Positions 7,855 through 17,639 of a DNA stretch of 64,000 nucleotides are shown piece after piece; positions within the stretch are counted from its first letter, which is position 1; each line of letters starts with the position of its first letter. The stretch is from Paenibacillus pinihumi DSM 23905 = JCM 16419 (GTDB lineage Bacteria > Bacillota > Bacilli > Paenibacillales > Paenibacillaceae), in NCBI RefSeq assembly GCF_000422505.1, contig NZ_AULX01000020.1, positions 62,001 to 126,000 of the forward strand, written 5' to 3'. The notes beneath the pieces are model-generated. The model saw only the letters and a list, made by a program, of their open reading frames with translations. It was not told where the DNA came from and did no database searches. The position numbers and the translations under genes were made by a program.

Positions 7855-9990
7855 TCAGGGTGTAAACTCAAAAGGCTCAGACCCGGCAATTTTGCGGTTC
7901 AGCGAATCATTCACCTGAAAGGTGATTGTTAACGATCCGCTAATCTTGTCCGGAAGCTTCGCGTGAACCTCTCCGTCGTTGACAAAGGTCGTCTCTGCCA
8001 CTTTGCCATTGATATACACAACGCCCGAGGATACAAAGTTGCTGCCCGTCAGCCTGATCAGTCCGGAAGGTTGTTTCTGCCCTGGCGAGCCATCCGCTAC
8101 CGATTCCAGCTTCTCAGCCTTATTAATCGCAATTGTTCCGCTGCCCATTATAAATTGGTCGTTCGCTACCGGCCGATCCCCCCGATAGCTGAAGCCTTCC
8201 CCGAACAGCCTGTCATAATGAAGCAGATTGTAATGCTCCAGCATCTCTTCATTGATGTGAGCCTGCCCATAGAAGTCTTTTCTTGGCAGGAAGGTCATGC
8301 CTTCTTTGAACATGCCGCTCAAATAATCCGTCAGCTCATTGCCCTTTGCACCCGCCTTGGACAGAGCCATGTGTGCAAGATGAAAGGCGCTGATATACGT
8401 ATTATCATAATTTTGGTGATCGGAAGAGAAATTATCCCACATGACGAACGGCACATTGTACATCTTCAGATAATCCTGATAGTCGATGCTGTCCTGGAAG
8501 TAACCAGCCTCCCTATAGACGCTGTATTCTTCTCCAAGCATCGGCAGATGGTCCCCGAAAAATACAATGATCGTCGGCTCATCGCTGTCCTTGAATGCAT
8601 CCACCAGCATTTTCAGCGACTCATCCACATCGGTCTGGGCCTGGACGTACGTCTCCAGAATATTCGTCGATTCCTCGCTCAAGCCGGATACCTTGATCGT
8701 ATTCTCCTCATTTTTGCCCAGACGGTACGGACCGTGATTTTCCATGGACACCGCATAAATAAAGGACGGCTTGTCCGTATTCTTGACTTCCTCAATAATA
8801 CGCTTGGACATCTCCTGGTCCGCAATATAGCCGCTTCGCTTCTCCGCATTGCTAAAGAACTCCCCACTGACAAAGCGGTCAAAGCCGAGCAGGCGGTAAA
8901 CCTCATTCCGGCGGTAAAACCAGTTGTGATACGTGTGAATGGCTGTCGTCTCATAGCCTTGTTTTTTCAGTATGGAAGCGAGTGACTCCTGCGGAGTCCG
9001 CACATAGTTGGCATATGCAATTGAACCTGAAGGCAGCAGTTGTGTAGACAGGCTTGTCAAGGCTTCAAATTCTGTATTGACCGTTCCGCCTCCATAGACG
9101 GGCACAAGCAGATTGCCGGTCGTCGATTCCTTTTCCAATTGGTGGAAAAACTGCAGCGGATCGCGGCTGAAGGTTACATTTTCAAGCCTGGTCGGGTCCC
9201 AAAAAGCTTCACTCATAATCATAATAATATTAGGTGCCTTCGGCGCCTCATGGTCAAGCTTCGGACTCGTGACAGGAATCGCTTCTACCGCGTCACGAGC
9301 ATACTCCTTCGGCTCCTGAACTTCCATGTATTGTGCGCTCAGCAGCAGCCCGACAACCATGCCGTTCTGGTCATAGTTCATGCTCTGGTCCCAGTTGATC
9401 GCCTCCAGCGCGAACACCTGTCTGGCCTTCATTGTGCCGCCGAACATTCCGAACACAAGCACAAGGCCGGCAACCGCCAATATCAGTCTCGGCACCAGGC
9501 GGTAATTCGGAGATGGCAGCTTCCATACCATAACCAGTCCAATCACCAGAACAACTGCAATTGGCAGCAGCGTATGAAATATAGCCTGAAAGGAGAAGAA
9601 CGTCGAGACGTCAAGCGCCTCCCCGCCGAGCTTGAAATCCCATGGCAGCAAAGGCTCCCCGCGATACTTCATCTTCATCCGGCTGATCGTGGCGACAGTC
9701 ACACTTGCCAGACTAAGCAATATAAAAGCCCAGTAGACCCGTTTCAGCAGTAATAATAGCACAAGCAAAAGCCCAAAAAGCAGCAAATAGCCTGAAAACC
9801 ACTGGCCGGGATAGGTAACCAGCCAGCCGAAGAAGCTGGAAAAGCTGGACCGGTGGGCAACCTCTGTAATCGCAAGGGTCAAAAAAGGCAGTAAGAGCAG
9901 CGGCAGTATATAGCCGATGCCGGATGCAAACTTTCGTTTACCAAAAACCATATTCTTCATATCTCCATTACCGGGCAATGCCTGCCCCAT
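7855..9990 (-). CDS. Lipoteichoic acid synthase family protein with C-terminal Ig-like module
   Basis: A membrane-anchored sulfatase-fold enzyme that polymerises glycerol phosphate from phosphatidylglycerol onto a lipid anchor outside the membrane. Five transmembrane helices occupy about residues 25-190, the extracellular catalytic domain about 255-570. Visible active-site features are NIIMIMSEAFWDP, the catalytic-threonine region GGGTVNTEFEALTSLS, ENHGPY and VFFGDHLPML. The protein has 711 residues against about 640 for LtaS. The extra C-terminal part (about 635-711) contains LTGSNFVSSGVVYINGK and looks like an IPT/TIG Ig-like fold. Start uncertain: in-frame ATGs at 9960 and 9951 lie near a GGAG, while the first ATG has only a weak site. 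It appears monocistronic. Confidence 0.88.
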   Translation of the reverse strand: MGQALPGNGDMKNMVFGKRKFASGIGYILPLLLLPFLTLAITEVAHRSSFSSFFGWLVTYPGQWFSGYLLLFGLLLVLLLLLKRVYWAFILLSLASVTVATISRMKMKYRGEPLLPWDFKLGGEALDVSTFFSFQAIFHTLLPIAVVLVIGLVMVWKLPSPNYRLVPRLILAVAGLVLVFGMFGGTMKARQVFALEAINWDQSMNYDQNGMVVGLLLSAQYMEVQEPKEYARDAVEAIPVTSPKLDHEAPKAPNIIMIMSEAFWDPTRLENVTFSRDPLQFFHQLEKESTTGNLLVPVYGGGTVNTEFEALTSLSTQLLPSGSIAYANYVRTPQESLASILKKQGYETTAIHTYHNWFYRRNEVYRLLGFDRFVSGEFFSNAEKRSGYIADQEMSKRIIEEVKNTDKPSFIYAVSMENHGPYRLGKNEENTIKVSGLSEESTNILETYVQAQTDVDESLKMLVDAFKDSDEPTIIVFFGDHLPMLGEEYSVYREAGYFQDSIDYQDYLKMYNVPFVMWDNFSSDHQNYDNTYISAFHLAHMALSKAGAKGNELTDYLSGMFKEGMTFLPRKDFYGQAHINEEMLEHYNLLHYDRLFGEGFSYRGDRPVANDQFIMGSGTIAINKAEKLESVADGSPGQKQPSGLIRLTGSNFVSSGVVYINGKVAETTFVNDGEVHAKLPDKISGSLTITFQVNDSLNRKIAGSEPFEFTP

Positions 9991-10215
9991 TTTATTCTCT
10001 AATTACTGTACACCCTTCGAGTTAACAAATCAAATATAAAACCTTAATCTTCCCTTAATGTTGATATGATTGCAGCGCCCGGATTATAGACAGGCATACC
10101 GAACCCACTACGAGAGCAGGATTCCATCCAAAATGCCCTGCCCCGATGGAAATAACATGAATACAATGTAAATGGCGAATTAGGATTCAATGAATGAATC
10201 GAGGTGAATGGACGC

Positions 10216-11658
10216 ATGGACCCGAATAAAATCTGTTTTATCTACTGTGTAAACCAGAATCGGGTTTGGCAAGAATCCCTCCGCTATCTCAAAGCCCTGA
10301 ATGTTCCGAAAGGCTATACAATGGAAATCATACCTATAGAGAAAGCAGCAAGCATGACCTCCGGCTACAATAAGGCCATGGAGCAGTCGGATGCCAAGTA
10401 CAAAGTTTATCTTCACCAGGATGTTCATATTTTGAATCCGGATTTTGTTGAGGACATGGTAACGATATTTCAGCGAAATCCCAACCTTGGATTGATGGGG
10501 GTTATCGGAGCTTCCTACATTCCCTCTAGTGCGCTCTGGTGGGATTGCGGGGATAATTACGGCCTGGTACGCGGCAGCCATTCCGGCGAAATGGAGCTGC
10601 TTTCATACCAAAATTGTGATAAGGAACATGGTTATCAGCCTACCGCCGTTGTCGACGGCTTGCTGATGATGACGCAGACTGACATTCGCTGGCGTGAGGA
10701 TCTGTTTCAACATTGGCATTTTTATGACTTGTCACAATGCATGGAATTTGTCCGGGCTGGGTATGAGGTCGGAATCCCCTATCAATTTGATCCCTGGGCG
10801 GTACATGACTGCGGCGTAGCAGACTTGTCCGGATTTGAAGAGAACCGGCTTCTATTTATTCAGGAATACCAGGAAGATATGCATCTTGGAATGGTGGCTT
10901 ACTACGAGCGGGTATGCAATCAGCCATACTTCAATTGGCCTGACGGTGCGGACCAGTCTTTGATCCAAAAGCATCTGCAGGAGTATGGGGTGATTTTCGC
11001 TCATGAGCAGCTAACTAACCTCTCGAGGAGTGACTTTAACGCCATGAAAACCGACAATAAAATCAGAATTTCAGAAATGGTGCAAAAGGTTCGAGAAACA
11101 GAAGGATTTTTGATGGAGCTGGAAATGATCTCCCTGCTTCATTTACCCTCGCTCGTCGACCATCTGCCTGGAGAGATCGTCGAGATCGGGACTTTCAAAG
11201 GAAAAAGCGCAATTGCGCTCGGTCTCGGCAGCCAGAATCTGACCTTACAAAAACGCCCCATTCATGTCATTGATCCCTTCTATCATCCAGCTCTGCCTGC
11301 AAACTATGAAGAAGATTTCACCCTCAATATCCGCACTGCCGGTCTTGAACCTCATGTTATCCCGATAAAGAAACCCAGCCAGGAAGCCTATGACGATTGC
11401 CCGGCCACAATTGCCGCCCTGTTTATTGATGGTGACCACAGCTATGAAGGGGTTGTACATGATATTGTGCATTATGCTTCACGGGTTGTGCCTGGAGGAA
11501 TCATAGCATTTCATGATTACTCTTACCAGGAATGCCCCGGCTATGAATGGGCGGAACTGCCGGGGGTGACCAGAGCTGTTGATGAAATGTGCGCCCAGGA
11601 TAACTATACCTACCTGTGTGACTATTTAAGCATCCGGCTAGTCCGCAAGATCAAGTAG
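10216..11658 (+). CDS. Glycosyltransferase (GT2-like) fused to a class I methyltransferase
   Basis: A two-domain protein of 480 residues. Residues 1 to about 240 match the GT-A-like Glyco_tranf_2_5 type: KICFIYCVNQNRVWQESLRY, SMTSGYNKAM and VYLHQDVHILNPDF. Residues about 300-480 are a Methyltransf_24-like Rossmann domain with GEIVEIGTFKGKSAIALGLG (SAM site), FIDGDHSYEGV and GGIIAFHDY. The ATG at 10216 has GAGGTG nine bases upstream; a GTG at 10204 overlaps that site and is less likely. It opens the surface-glycan cluster and is convergent to the neuD-like operon. Substrates are unknown. The pairing suggests transfer of a sugar plus O-methylation of the glycan. Confidence 0.8.
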   Translation: MDPNKICFIYCVNQNRVWQESLRYLKALNVPKGYTMEIIPIEKAASMTSGYNKAMEQSDAKYKVYLHQDVHILNPDFVEDMVTIFQRNPNLGLMGVIGASYIPSSALWWDCGDNYGLVRGSHSGEMELLSYQNCDKEHGYQPTAVVDGLLMMTQTDIRWREDLFQHWHFYDLSQCMEFVRAGYEVGIPYQFDPWAVHDCGVADLSGFEENRLLFIQEYQEDMHLGMVAYYERVCNQPYFNWPDGADQSLIQKHLQEYGVIFAHEQLTNLSRSDFNAMKTDNKIRISEMVQKVRETEGFLMELEMISLLHLPSLVDHLPGEIVEIGTFKGKSAIALGLGSQNLTLQKRPIHVIDPFYHPALPANYEEDFTLNIRTAGLEPHVIPIKKPSQEAYDDCPATIAALFIDGDHSYEGVVHDIVHYASRVVPGGIIAFHDYSYQECPGYEWAELPGVTRAVDEMCAQDNYTYLCDYLSIRLVRKIK

Positions 11659-11668
11659 CAGTGACAAA

Positions 11669-11706
11669 GAAGCCTCCCATCCACAGTAAGCGGTCAGGGA
11701 GGCTTC
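11669..11706. terminator. Bidirectional terminator in the glycan cluster
   Basis: Arms GAAGCCTCCC and GGGAGGCTTC, placed exactly between the convergent glycosyltransferase-methyltransferase and acetyltransferase genes. Confidence 0.75.
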
Positions 11707-11707
11707 C

Positions 11708-12364
11708 TTATGGCTTTAAATTACCAAGTATCGGCTTCTTCATAACGGCCGGAACACCTGCATACAGCATGCATTTAGGTACATCATCCTTAACGAAGGA
11801 TCCGCCCCCAATAACCGACCAGCCACCGATTGATACTTTTTCACGAATGGCTGATCCGGTCCCGATAAAGACACCTTCCCCCACGCTGACATTGCCGCTA
11901 ATGTTAACCCCGGGAGAAATCGTTGCATACGCAGCGATAGATGTGTCATGGGCTACCGTGACATTCGTATTAATAATAACAAAATCTTCAATGCGCACAT
12001 TAATGCTAATGACACTCCCGGCACATACAATAGCGCCGATACCAAGCCGGGAACCGGGAGGCAGACGGACAGACGGATGAATTAACGGACCAGCGAGGCG
12101 CATACCGTACTCCCTTGTTTTCTGGACAAACTTCCTTTTTAATGCAGGATCTCCGACTCCCGCACAGACGACCGCAATTTCCTGCTGGCGCAGATCCATA
12201 TCGCCCAGATCGACAAGAACGGGAATGCCATCGACGATTTGTCCGCACTCCTCAGGGCGTTCGTCGAGAAAGCCTACAACCTCCCGTCCCAATTCTTCAC
12301 ATAGATAGCGAATTTCTCTCCCCATGCCGCCGCAGCCCCATATGACCAGCTTCTCTTTATCCAT
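11708..12364 (-). CDS. NeuD/PglD-like sugar O- or N-acetyltransferase
   Basis: A 218-residue acetyltransferase of the left-handed beta-helix class. The N terminus (KLVIWGCGGMGREIRYLCEE) is the PglD-type nucleotide-sugar binding fold. From about residue 90 hexapeptide repeats follow (IGAIVCAGSVISINVRIEDF, then VSVGEGVFIGTGSAI). Such enzymes transfer acetyl from acetyl-CoA to amino sugars or sialic-acid-like sugars. Its start overlaps the end of the upstream DegT aminotransferase gene by eight bases. Together they suggest synthesis of an acetamido sugar: the aminotransferase makes the amino sugar and this enzyme acetylates it. Confidence 0.85.
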   Translation of the reverse strand: MDKEKLVIWGCGGMGREIRYLCEELGREVVGFLDERPEECGQIVDGIPVLVDLGDMDLRQQEIAVVCAGVGDPALKRKFVQKTREYGMRLAGPLIHPSVRLPPGSRLGIGAIVCAGSVISINVRIEDFVIINTNVTVAHDTSIAAYATISPGVNISGNVSVGEGVFIGTGSAIREKVSIGGWSVIGGGSFVKDDVPKCMLYAGVPAVMKKPILGNLKP

Positions 12365-13466
12365 CGGACAGACACCTGACGATTCTCTGAATCTGTTCTC
12401 TGCGAATATCTTCCCACACTGGCAAGCTCAGCATACGTTGGCTGACTTCATCTGTCACTGAGAGCCCCGTATGCGAATGATGACGGAACAATTCCTGGCG
12501 ATGGCAGGGCGGAGAGAAATACGTTCGGACCTGAATGCCGGCAGCCTCCAGCTTCTGTACAAAATAAGTGTTAGTCTTGCCTGACGGACATAGCAAGGGA
12601 TAAAATTGATACGCAATTTTATGTTCACTGCATTGGCTCTTCCAACCAGATTCAAGAAGCCGGTATTTTGCCAGCGCATCCCTGTACCAACTTGCAATTT
12701 GTGTTCGAATGGCGATTTTCTCTCGAAATACCTCCAGCGTCGCCAATCCGATTGCAGCGGTATATTCGGATATTTTACCATTAAGGCCGAAATTCCGGGA
12801 TTCCCTACCACTGTCAAAGCCAAAATTAGATGCCCGCCGCAGCCTTTTTATTAGCCCGCTGTCCCCGCTGTAGATCAGTCCCCCTTCCCCAATCCCGAAT
12901 GATTTCGTTGCATGGAAGCTGAACACAACCGCCCCCCTAAACCCCTGACCGAACTGAATCTCCTCTGTGGAGCCGAAGCTTGAGGCTGCATCAATGACAA
13001 CGGGAATTTGCCTTTGGAGCAAAACTTCATAAAAATCCAGCCTCATCGGGACTCCGAATGCCGCATAAGGCACAACCACTGCCGCCTTATCGCCCAGCTT
13101 TTCCAACGCTTCTTTCAGCCGTTCTTCATCCATACACCAGGTGTCCGGGTTGATATCGATGTAGTACGGCTCCAGCCCGCACCACAAGGCGCTCAGCGGT
13201 GTAGCGGGAAACGTAAAGCTGGGCATAATTGCATATTTCCCCTGGCGCTTCGTATGGGCAATGGCCAGCATCAAGCCGGTTGTAGCATTATTGACGGTCA
13301 CAGCATCTCCATCATTGGAGAAGTACTGCTCCATAATTTGTTTCTCGAGTCTTTGGTTCAACGGGCCGTTATTGCTATAGATTCTGGAGTTATCAATCTG
13401 TTCCATATAATCCTGAAATGCTTCCTTGGGCACAATTAATGGCTTCAGAAACGGAATTTCATCCAC
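12357..13466 (-). CDS. DegT/DnrJ/EryC1/StrS family sugar aminotransferase
   Basis: A PLP enzyme of 369 residues, the usual length for nucleotide-sugar aminotransferases. Visible are VNNATTGLMLAI near residue 80, the DAASSFGS segment, and the PLP-lysine motif FSFHATKSFGIGEGG near 190, with lysine in the usual place. I use the GTG at 13466, which has GGAGAAGTG eight bases upstream. It probably converts a keto-sugar nucleotide to an amino sugar that the following acetyltransferase modifies. The dehydratase needed to make the keto-sugar is not in the window. Confidence 0.88.
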   Translation of the reverse strand: MDEIPFLKPLIVPKEAFQDYMEQIDNSRIYSNNGPLNQRLEKQIMEQYFSNDGDAVTVNNATTGLMLAIAHTKRQGKYAIMPSFTFPATPLSALWCGLEPYYIDINPDTWCMDEERLKEALEKLGDKAAVVVPYAAFGVPMRLDFYEVLLQRQIPVVIDAASSFGSTEEIQFGQGFRGAVVFSFHATKSFGIGEGGLIYSGDSGLIKRLRRASNFGFDSGRESRNFGLNGKISEYTAAIGLATLEVFREKIAIRTQIASWYRDALAKYRLLESGWKSQCSEHKIAYQFYPLLCPSGKTNTYFVQKLEAAGIQVRTYFSPPCHRQELFRHHSHTGLSVTDEVSQRMLSLPVWEDIRREQIQRIVRCLSDG

Positions 13467-13482
13467 GGTTGATCACTTCTCC

Positions 13483-14169
13483 TTAATGCTTGTAGGTAAG
13501 CGGATCAGGGTAACGTGCCGTTGTCACCCCAAGCTCAAGCATTCGCCGGACCTTATTCCAATCGCCCGGCTCGTCAAGGAGATAGGATTGCGGGTCCCAG
13601 GGTATGCATTTCAGCCAGTGATGATAAAACATCGAGGAGGTTGTCACTTTGGCGCATATGAGTGTCTCTGCATCATTGACGACCCACCAGTCCGGCCCGA
13701 TCGGGAAATAAAAAGGGTGGTAAATCAAATCAGCTCTCGTTTTCTTGGCGAATGCTACGAGCTTCTCTATCCGATCCGGCGTAAATTCATCGTCATCATC
13801 AAGATGGGTGATATAATGGCCGGTTGCCAATTGCAGCGCCTGATTAGTGGGAATGCTGCCGGCAACCTGCCAGCGTTTAAAGGGCTCATCCGGATAGTCG
13901 CCTCTAACCGGTAAATTTTCAAAGCGTATTCTCGGATCATTAAAACTCTGCACTACAGTTTCCGTATGATCCGTACAACAGTCTCCAACTACAATAATCT
14001 CAAGATTGCCGTAGGTTTGATCCACAGCCGATTTCAGACTGCGGCTGTGCAGCGTATCCGCACGGTTATAAGTCGGGATACAAATCGTCACCAAAGGCTC
14101 TTCAATGTCATAGATTGCCTGATATGCCTTCCTGGATGCCGCCTTCGTGTAGTCCGCTTTCTTCACCAT
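13483..14169 (-). CDS. Family 2 glycosyltransferase
   Basis: A single GT-A domain protein of 228 residues: TICIPTYNRADTLHSRSLKS, the nucleotide-sugar part IIVVGDCCTDHTE, and the metal-binding acid cluster THLDDDDEFTPDRIEKL near residue 120. No membrane helices, so it acts in the cytoplasm on an activated sugar. Its ATG overlaps the stop of the upstream two-domain glycosyltransferase by one base (TAATG), so translation is coupled. The acceptor is unknown. Confidence 0.85.
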   Translation of the reverse strand: MVKKADYTKAASRKAYQAIYDIEEPLVTICIPTYNRADTLHSRSLKSAVDQTYGNLEIIVVGDCCTDHTETVVQSFNDPRIRFENLPVRGDYPDEPFKRWQVAGSIPTNQALQLATGHYITHLDDDDEFTPDRIEKLVAFAKKTRADLIYHPFYFPIGPDWWVVNDAETLICAKVTTSSMFYHHWLKCIPWDPQSYLLDEPGDWNKVRRMLELGVTTARYPDPLTYKH

Positions 14170-16682
14170 TACAACACCTCTGCCCTTTTATCTGTATAGG
14201 TGTAGACATGAGTGAACTTAATTTTCTCGACCAACTGCTTGCTGCTTGTAAAATAAAGTCCCGGGCCTATCTTCCGGATTCCGTACACCGGCTCATCCAG
14301 GTAAGATCCAATGCAGGCAATAACAATGGTCTGGTCATTGCAATGCTCCAGCAGCCGGAGTTGCCATTCTGCCTTCGGATGTCCCCAATCGGTCGGACAA
14401 TTCACAAGCACCGGGCGTTTTCCGCTGTCTGATACCAGTTCTGCAACTTTGCTGCTGTCGATGACATTAACAAACAGGGACAGGGGCATCTTCGGCTGCT
14501 TCCATTGCCGTCTCCATTTGGCCTCGAAGTACGCCCTGTTCTCCTTGAACAAAGCACTATATTTATCTTCCTCCCACTGTCTGAAGGTGGCACTCCCATG
14601 ATGGTAGATAAAAGCATCCTCAGCAATCGCAAGGCGAAAGCCTGCATCGAGCATTCTCAGGCAGTAATCATCATCCTCGAACATGCCGATACCGTAGTTT
14701 TTGTCCAGATGGCCAATACGTGAGAACACATCTTTTTTAATCGCGACACAGAAAAATCCAAGTAAATCTGTATACCGGAACCGCTCCTCGTAAAGCCCAT
14801 AGAACTCTTCGAGCCACTGCTCATTCGCACCACGCTTGGAATCCCCGACAAAGAAATCAAGCTTCTGATCATTTCCTACATGATTGGACATCGGCCCGAC
14901 CGCCCCAATCTCGGGGTCTATCAGGAATGGGCGCAACATTTTTGGAATCCACCCTTTAGGAACGATCGTGTCATTATTAAGCAGGACCATGTATTCCCCT
15001 GTTGCATTCGTGATCCCAATCGTATTGGCTGCTGCAAAGCCGGTGTTTTCTGGCAGCAAAATCACTTTCATACCCGATTTCTGTAATTTCATTAGCTCTG
15101 TCGGGGTTTCATCCGAAGAACCGTTATCCACAATAATGATCTCAATCCTCGGATAATCACAGTTGCTAAGAAGGCTTTGAATGCATCTTTGGGTCATTTC
15201 CCAATTGTTATGAGTGACGATTGTAATACTGACTTTCGGATACAGTCTCTCAGAAATTAAAGCTTCAAAAGCTTGATAACGCTTCGTCCACGTATTTTCA
15301 GCGGCAAACAGCCGGCGCTTCTCCATCAGGACGGGGTCCTTTTCCCGAAGAGCCTGCCGGATCGCACTCTCAAACTGTGAGGTTCCCTGGGCAAGCCGGA
15401 CATACTCGCGCATACTGAGCAATTCCGGCAGCTCGGTGGACACGACCGGTTTGCCTGCGGCTAAATATTCATACACCTTGACCGGATTGGTCGCCAGCGT
15501 AAGCGGATTAATGACAAACGGAATCAGGCATACATGAAACAGATGAAGATACTTGGGAAGCTCTGTATACGGCTTCTCACCCAATAAATAGACATTTGCC
15601 AGCTGTTCTACCTTTGACGTATCGCTGTAATACGTATTACCGATGAGCACAAAATTCCAATCCCGGTTGCGGACAGCCAATTCATAGACAAGCTTCATGT
15701 CAAACCAGTCTGCGATTGCCCCGATGTAACCAATAACCGGTCCTTTGATATCCAACAGCTCAGCAGGAGGTTCTTTCGGATTAACAGAGAAATGCTCAAA
15801 TTCCCCTGCATTTTGTATGAGATAGGCCGACGAATTTAATAATCGGGCTTTTTTGTAAAGATACTCTGAGGAGGTTACAACAGCATCTGATTTGCTCAGC
15901 AAGTTCGGCTCAAGCGCGAGAAGCTCAGAAGACGTATTGGAAAATCCGGCATGTTCGTCCATGCAATCATAGATGATTTTGTTCTGCTTCAGCTCAAAAA
16001 CAAGCGTGGACCAAAAAGGCAAATCTACGATGGATACCGTATGCCGGATGCCGAATTTTTGCTTTAAGGCTTCCAATGACCATTTCATAAACTTTTTGTC
16101 CAACGGATGCTTCAAGGAGTCCTGGTAGGCATTTAGCTTGGAATACGAGCACAGCTTGATCAGCCACACATTAGGTTCAACGTTATCAATCTTTATTTTC
16201 TTCGTAATATCCTGAAAGCTTGCGCTCCGGTCGTTGACCGCTGTCGTTTCGATACAAAAATAAAATACTCGCATGCCGTTTTGCGCAAATTGGCGGCATA
16301 ACTGCTGTGGCCTTTGCCATCTGTAATGCCAATCTATAATCGGAAACCGGAACAGGTCAAGGCCAGGTCCAAGACAGGAAAGCTGTTCCCGGTGCAAGGC
16401 CTCCAAACTCTCTACTTGCGCTTTTACACTAGGAGCAGGCTCCAAGCTGCTATCCTGTCCCATTACTAAAGCGGATGAAGGCTGCAATACTGATTCGGGT
16501 GATTTTTGGGCAAGAGCCATTGCTTTCTTTGTCGTTGGGGCTTTTCTTGTTTTCTCCCAATATTCGATTTTGCGAAGCAGTCTCTTTTTCTGCAATTGCG
16601 CTCTCTTTTTCCCCTTCTTCCACTTTACGATCCCGCTTAGCATCCTAAGCAGCCTTCGCTGTTCTTTTGTATACACATTCAT
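14169..16682 (-). CDS. Two-domain glycosyltransferase, GT4-like plus GT2
   Basis: A large protein of 837 residues with two glycosyltransferase modules. A basic N-terminal stretch precedes a GT-B-type domain (about 90-475) with GPVIGYIGAIADWFDMKLVY and the donor-site region VYEYLAAGKPVVSTELPE. A GT2 domain follows (about 485-720) with SITIVTHNNWEMTQRCIQSL, IIIVDNGSSDETP, LLNNDTIVPKGW and the acceptor-side EDDDYCLRML. A short tail follows. I chose the ATG at 16682; a GTG at 16694 would overlap the purine-rich ribosome site. Two linkages could be made by one polypeptide. Confidence 0.85.
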   Translation of the reverse strand: MNVYTKEQRRLLRMLSGIVKWKKGKKRAQLQKKRLLRKIEYWEKTRKAPTTKKAMALAQKSPESVLQPSSALVMGQDSSLEPAPSVKAQVESLEALHREQLSCLGPGLDLFRFPIIDWHYRWQRPQQLCRQFAQNGMRVFYFCIETTAVNDRSASFQDITKKIKIDNVEPNVWLIKLCSYSKLNAYQDSLKHPLDKKFMKWSLEALKQKFGIRHTVSIVDLPFWSTLVFELKQNKIIYDCMDEHAGFSNTSSELLALEPNLLSKSDAVVTSSEYLYKKARLLNSSAYLIQNAGEFEHFSVNPKEPPAELLDIKGPVIGYIGAIADWFDMKLVYELAVRNRDWNFVLIGNTYYSDTSKVEQLANVYLLGEKPYTELPKYLHLFHVCLIPFVINPLTLATNPVKVYEYLAAGKPVVSTELPELLSMREYVRLAQGTSQFESAIRQALREKDPVLMEKRRLFAAENTWTKRYQAFEALISERLYPKVSITIVTHNNWEMTQRCIQSLLSNCDYPRIEIIIVDNGSSDETPTELMKLQKSGMKVILLPENTGFAAANTIGITNATGEYMVLLNNDTIVPKGWIPKMLRPFLIDPEIGAVGPMSNHVGNDQKLDFFVGDSKRGANEQWLEEFYGLYEERFRYTDLLGFFCVAIKKDVFSRIGHLDKNYGIGMFEDDDYCLRMLDAGFRLAIAEDAFIYHHGSATFRQWEEDKYSALFKENRAYFEAKWRRQWKQPKMPLSLFVNVIDSSKVAELVSDSGKRPVLVNCPTDWGHPKAEWQLRLLEHCNDQTIVIACIGSYLDEPVYGIRKIGPGLYFTSSKQLVEKIKFTHVYTYTDKRAEVL

Positions 16683-16709
16683 CCGCCTTTCCACTCCGTA
16701 TTGTTGTGG

Positions 16710-17444
16710 TTACAGGCCCAGATAGCTGCTGATTACCTGAGGATGCCGGCCCGCAAAAGGAACAGTTCTGATTTGATACTCCTCATGCCGGTACGTCCAG
16801 TCAGGATCGCCTGTGTTATTGTATAGGTTTACGTCACCACGGCGGTTGTCATTGAACTTGAATCGTTTGCCGAGGGCATAGTGGTAGTGATAGATCGGAA
16901 CATCCACTTTCTCCGCAGGCAGCGTCCATACATCCCCCGCCTGCCCCCGAAGCGTACAGTGATGCTTTTGATCCCGGTAACGAATTCCTTTTCCATTCCT
17001 CCACATTCGGACAATGTCGTTGGACCATCGCTCATCATTGGCCGTATTAACCCGTACGTTCCAAGGGTCCTTCCAGAAGTTAATGATCGGGAACAGGAAC
17101 ACATCAGCTTTGGTTGACGCCATTCTATGAGGCATAATCGTCTTCCAGGCATCATCAAATATTTCGTCTGCATCAATATTGGCTATCCAGTCTCCTTGTG
17201 CTTCATCAACCATAAAGTTCCTGACTTCGGATTCATTCCATTCATCGGAGTAGGCCGTTCCCTGCTTGTTGCGGAACAGTCGGACATTAAATCGTGCGGC
17301 ATACGATTCAATAATCGAAATCGAATTGTCTGTACTTCCCCCGTCTACAATAATAACCTCATCCGCATATGAAGTTACGCTCTCCAGATATAGCGGCAAA
17401 AAGGTCTCCTCGTTCAACACCGGCGTAATCACGGTTAGTGACAT
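16710..17444 (-). CDS. Family 2 glycosyltransferase
   Basis: A 244-residue GT-A glycosyltransferase: SLTVITPVLNEETFLPLYLE, VIIVDGGSTDNS and the DXD-type motif ANIDADEIFDDAWK near residue 90. This resembles the WaaE/KdtX-like group, which often modifies surface polysaccharides. The ATG has GGGG five bases upstream. It is the first gene of the minus-strand glycan operon (GT2, two-domain GT, GT2, DegT, NeuD-like), with 27 bases to the next start. The 195-base gap to the divergent genes probably holds both promoters. Confidence 0.85.
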   Translation of the reverse strand: MSLTVITPVLNEETFLPLYLESVTSYADEVIIVDGGSTDNSISIIESYAARFNVRLFRNKQGTAYSDEWNESEVRNFMVDEAQGDWIANIDADEIFDDAWKTIMPHRMASTKADVFLFPIINFWKDPWNVRVNTANDERWSNDIVRMWRNGKGIRYRDQKHHCTLRGQAGDVWTLPAEKVDVPIYHYHYALGKRFKFNDNRRGDVNLYNNTGDPDWTYRHEEYQIRTVPFAGRHPQVISSYLGL

Positions 17445-17639
17445 TTATCCCCACACTCCATTTGTCATCTGCTCGCCATTGTATTCTCCAGAATTTGTCA
17501 CGGAACAGTGGTATTTGCCTGTTTCGTGGTTCCGAGCATCATTTTCCATATAAATAGTCTCTTGTCCCTAACGCATTGCCACCGCCTATCATAACTTGGA
17601 GAAGATGGACTGAATCGTTCATGTAAAGGGGGGTGAAAA

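Noticed and set aside
7963-8985. A 340-codon open frame on the plus strand opposite the lipoteichoic acid synthase gene
   Set aside because: It is the antisense shadow of a clear sulfatase-fold gene, with basic, histidine-rich composition and no ribosome site.
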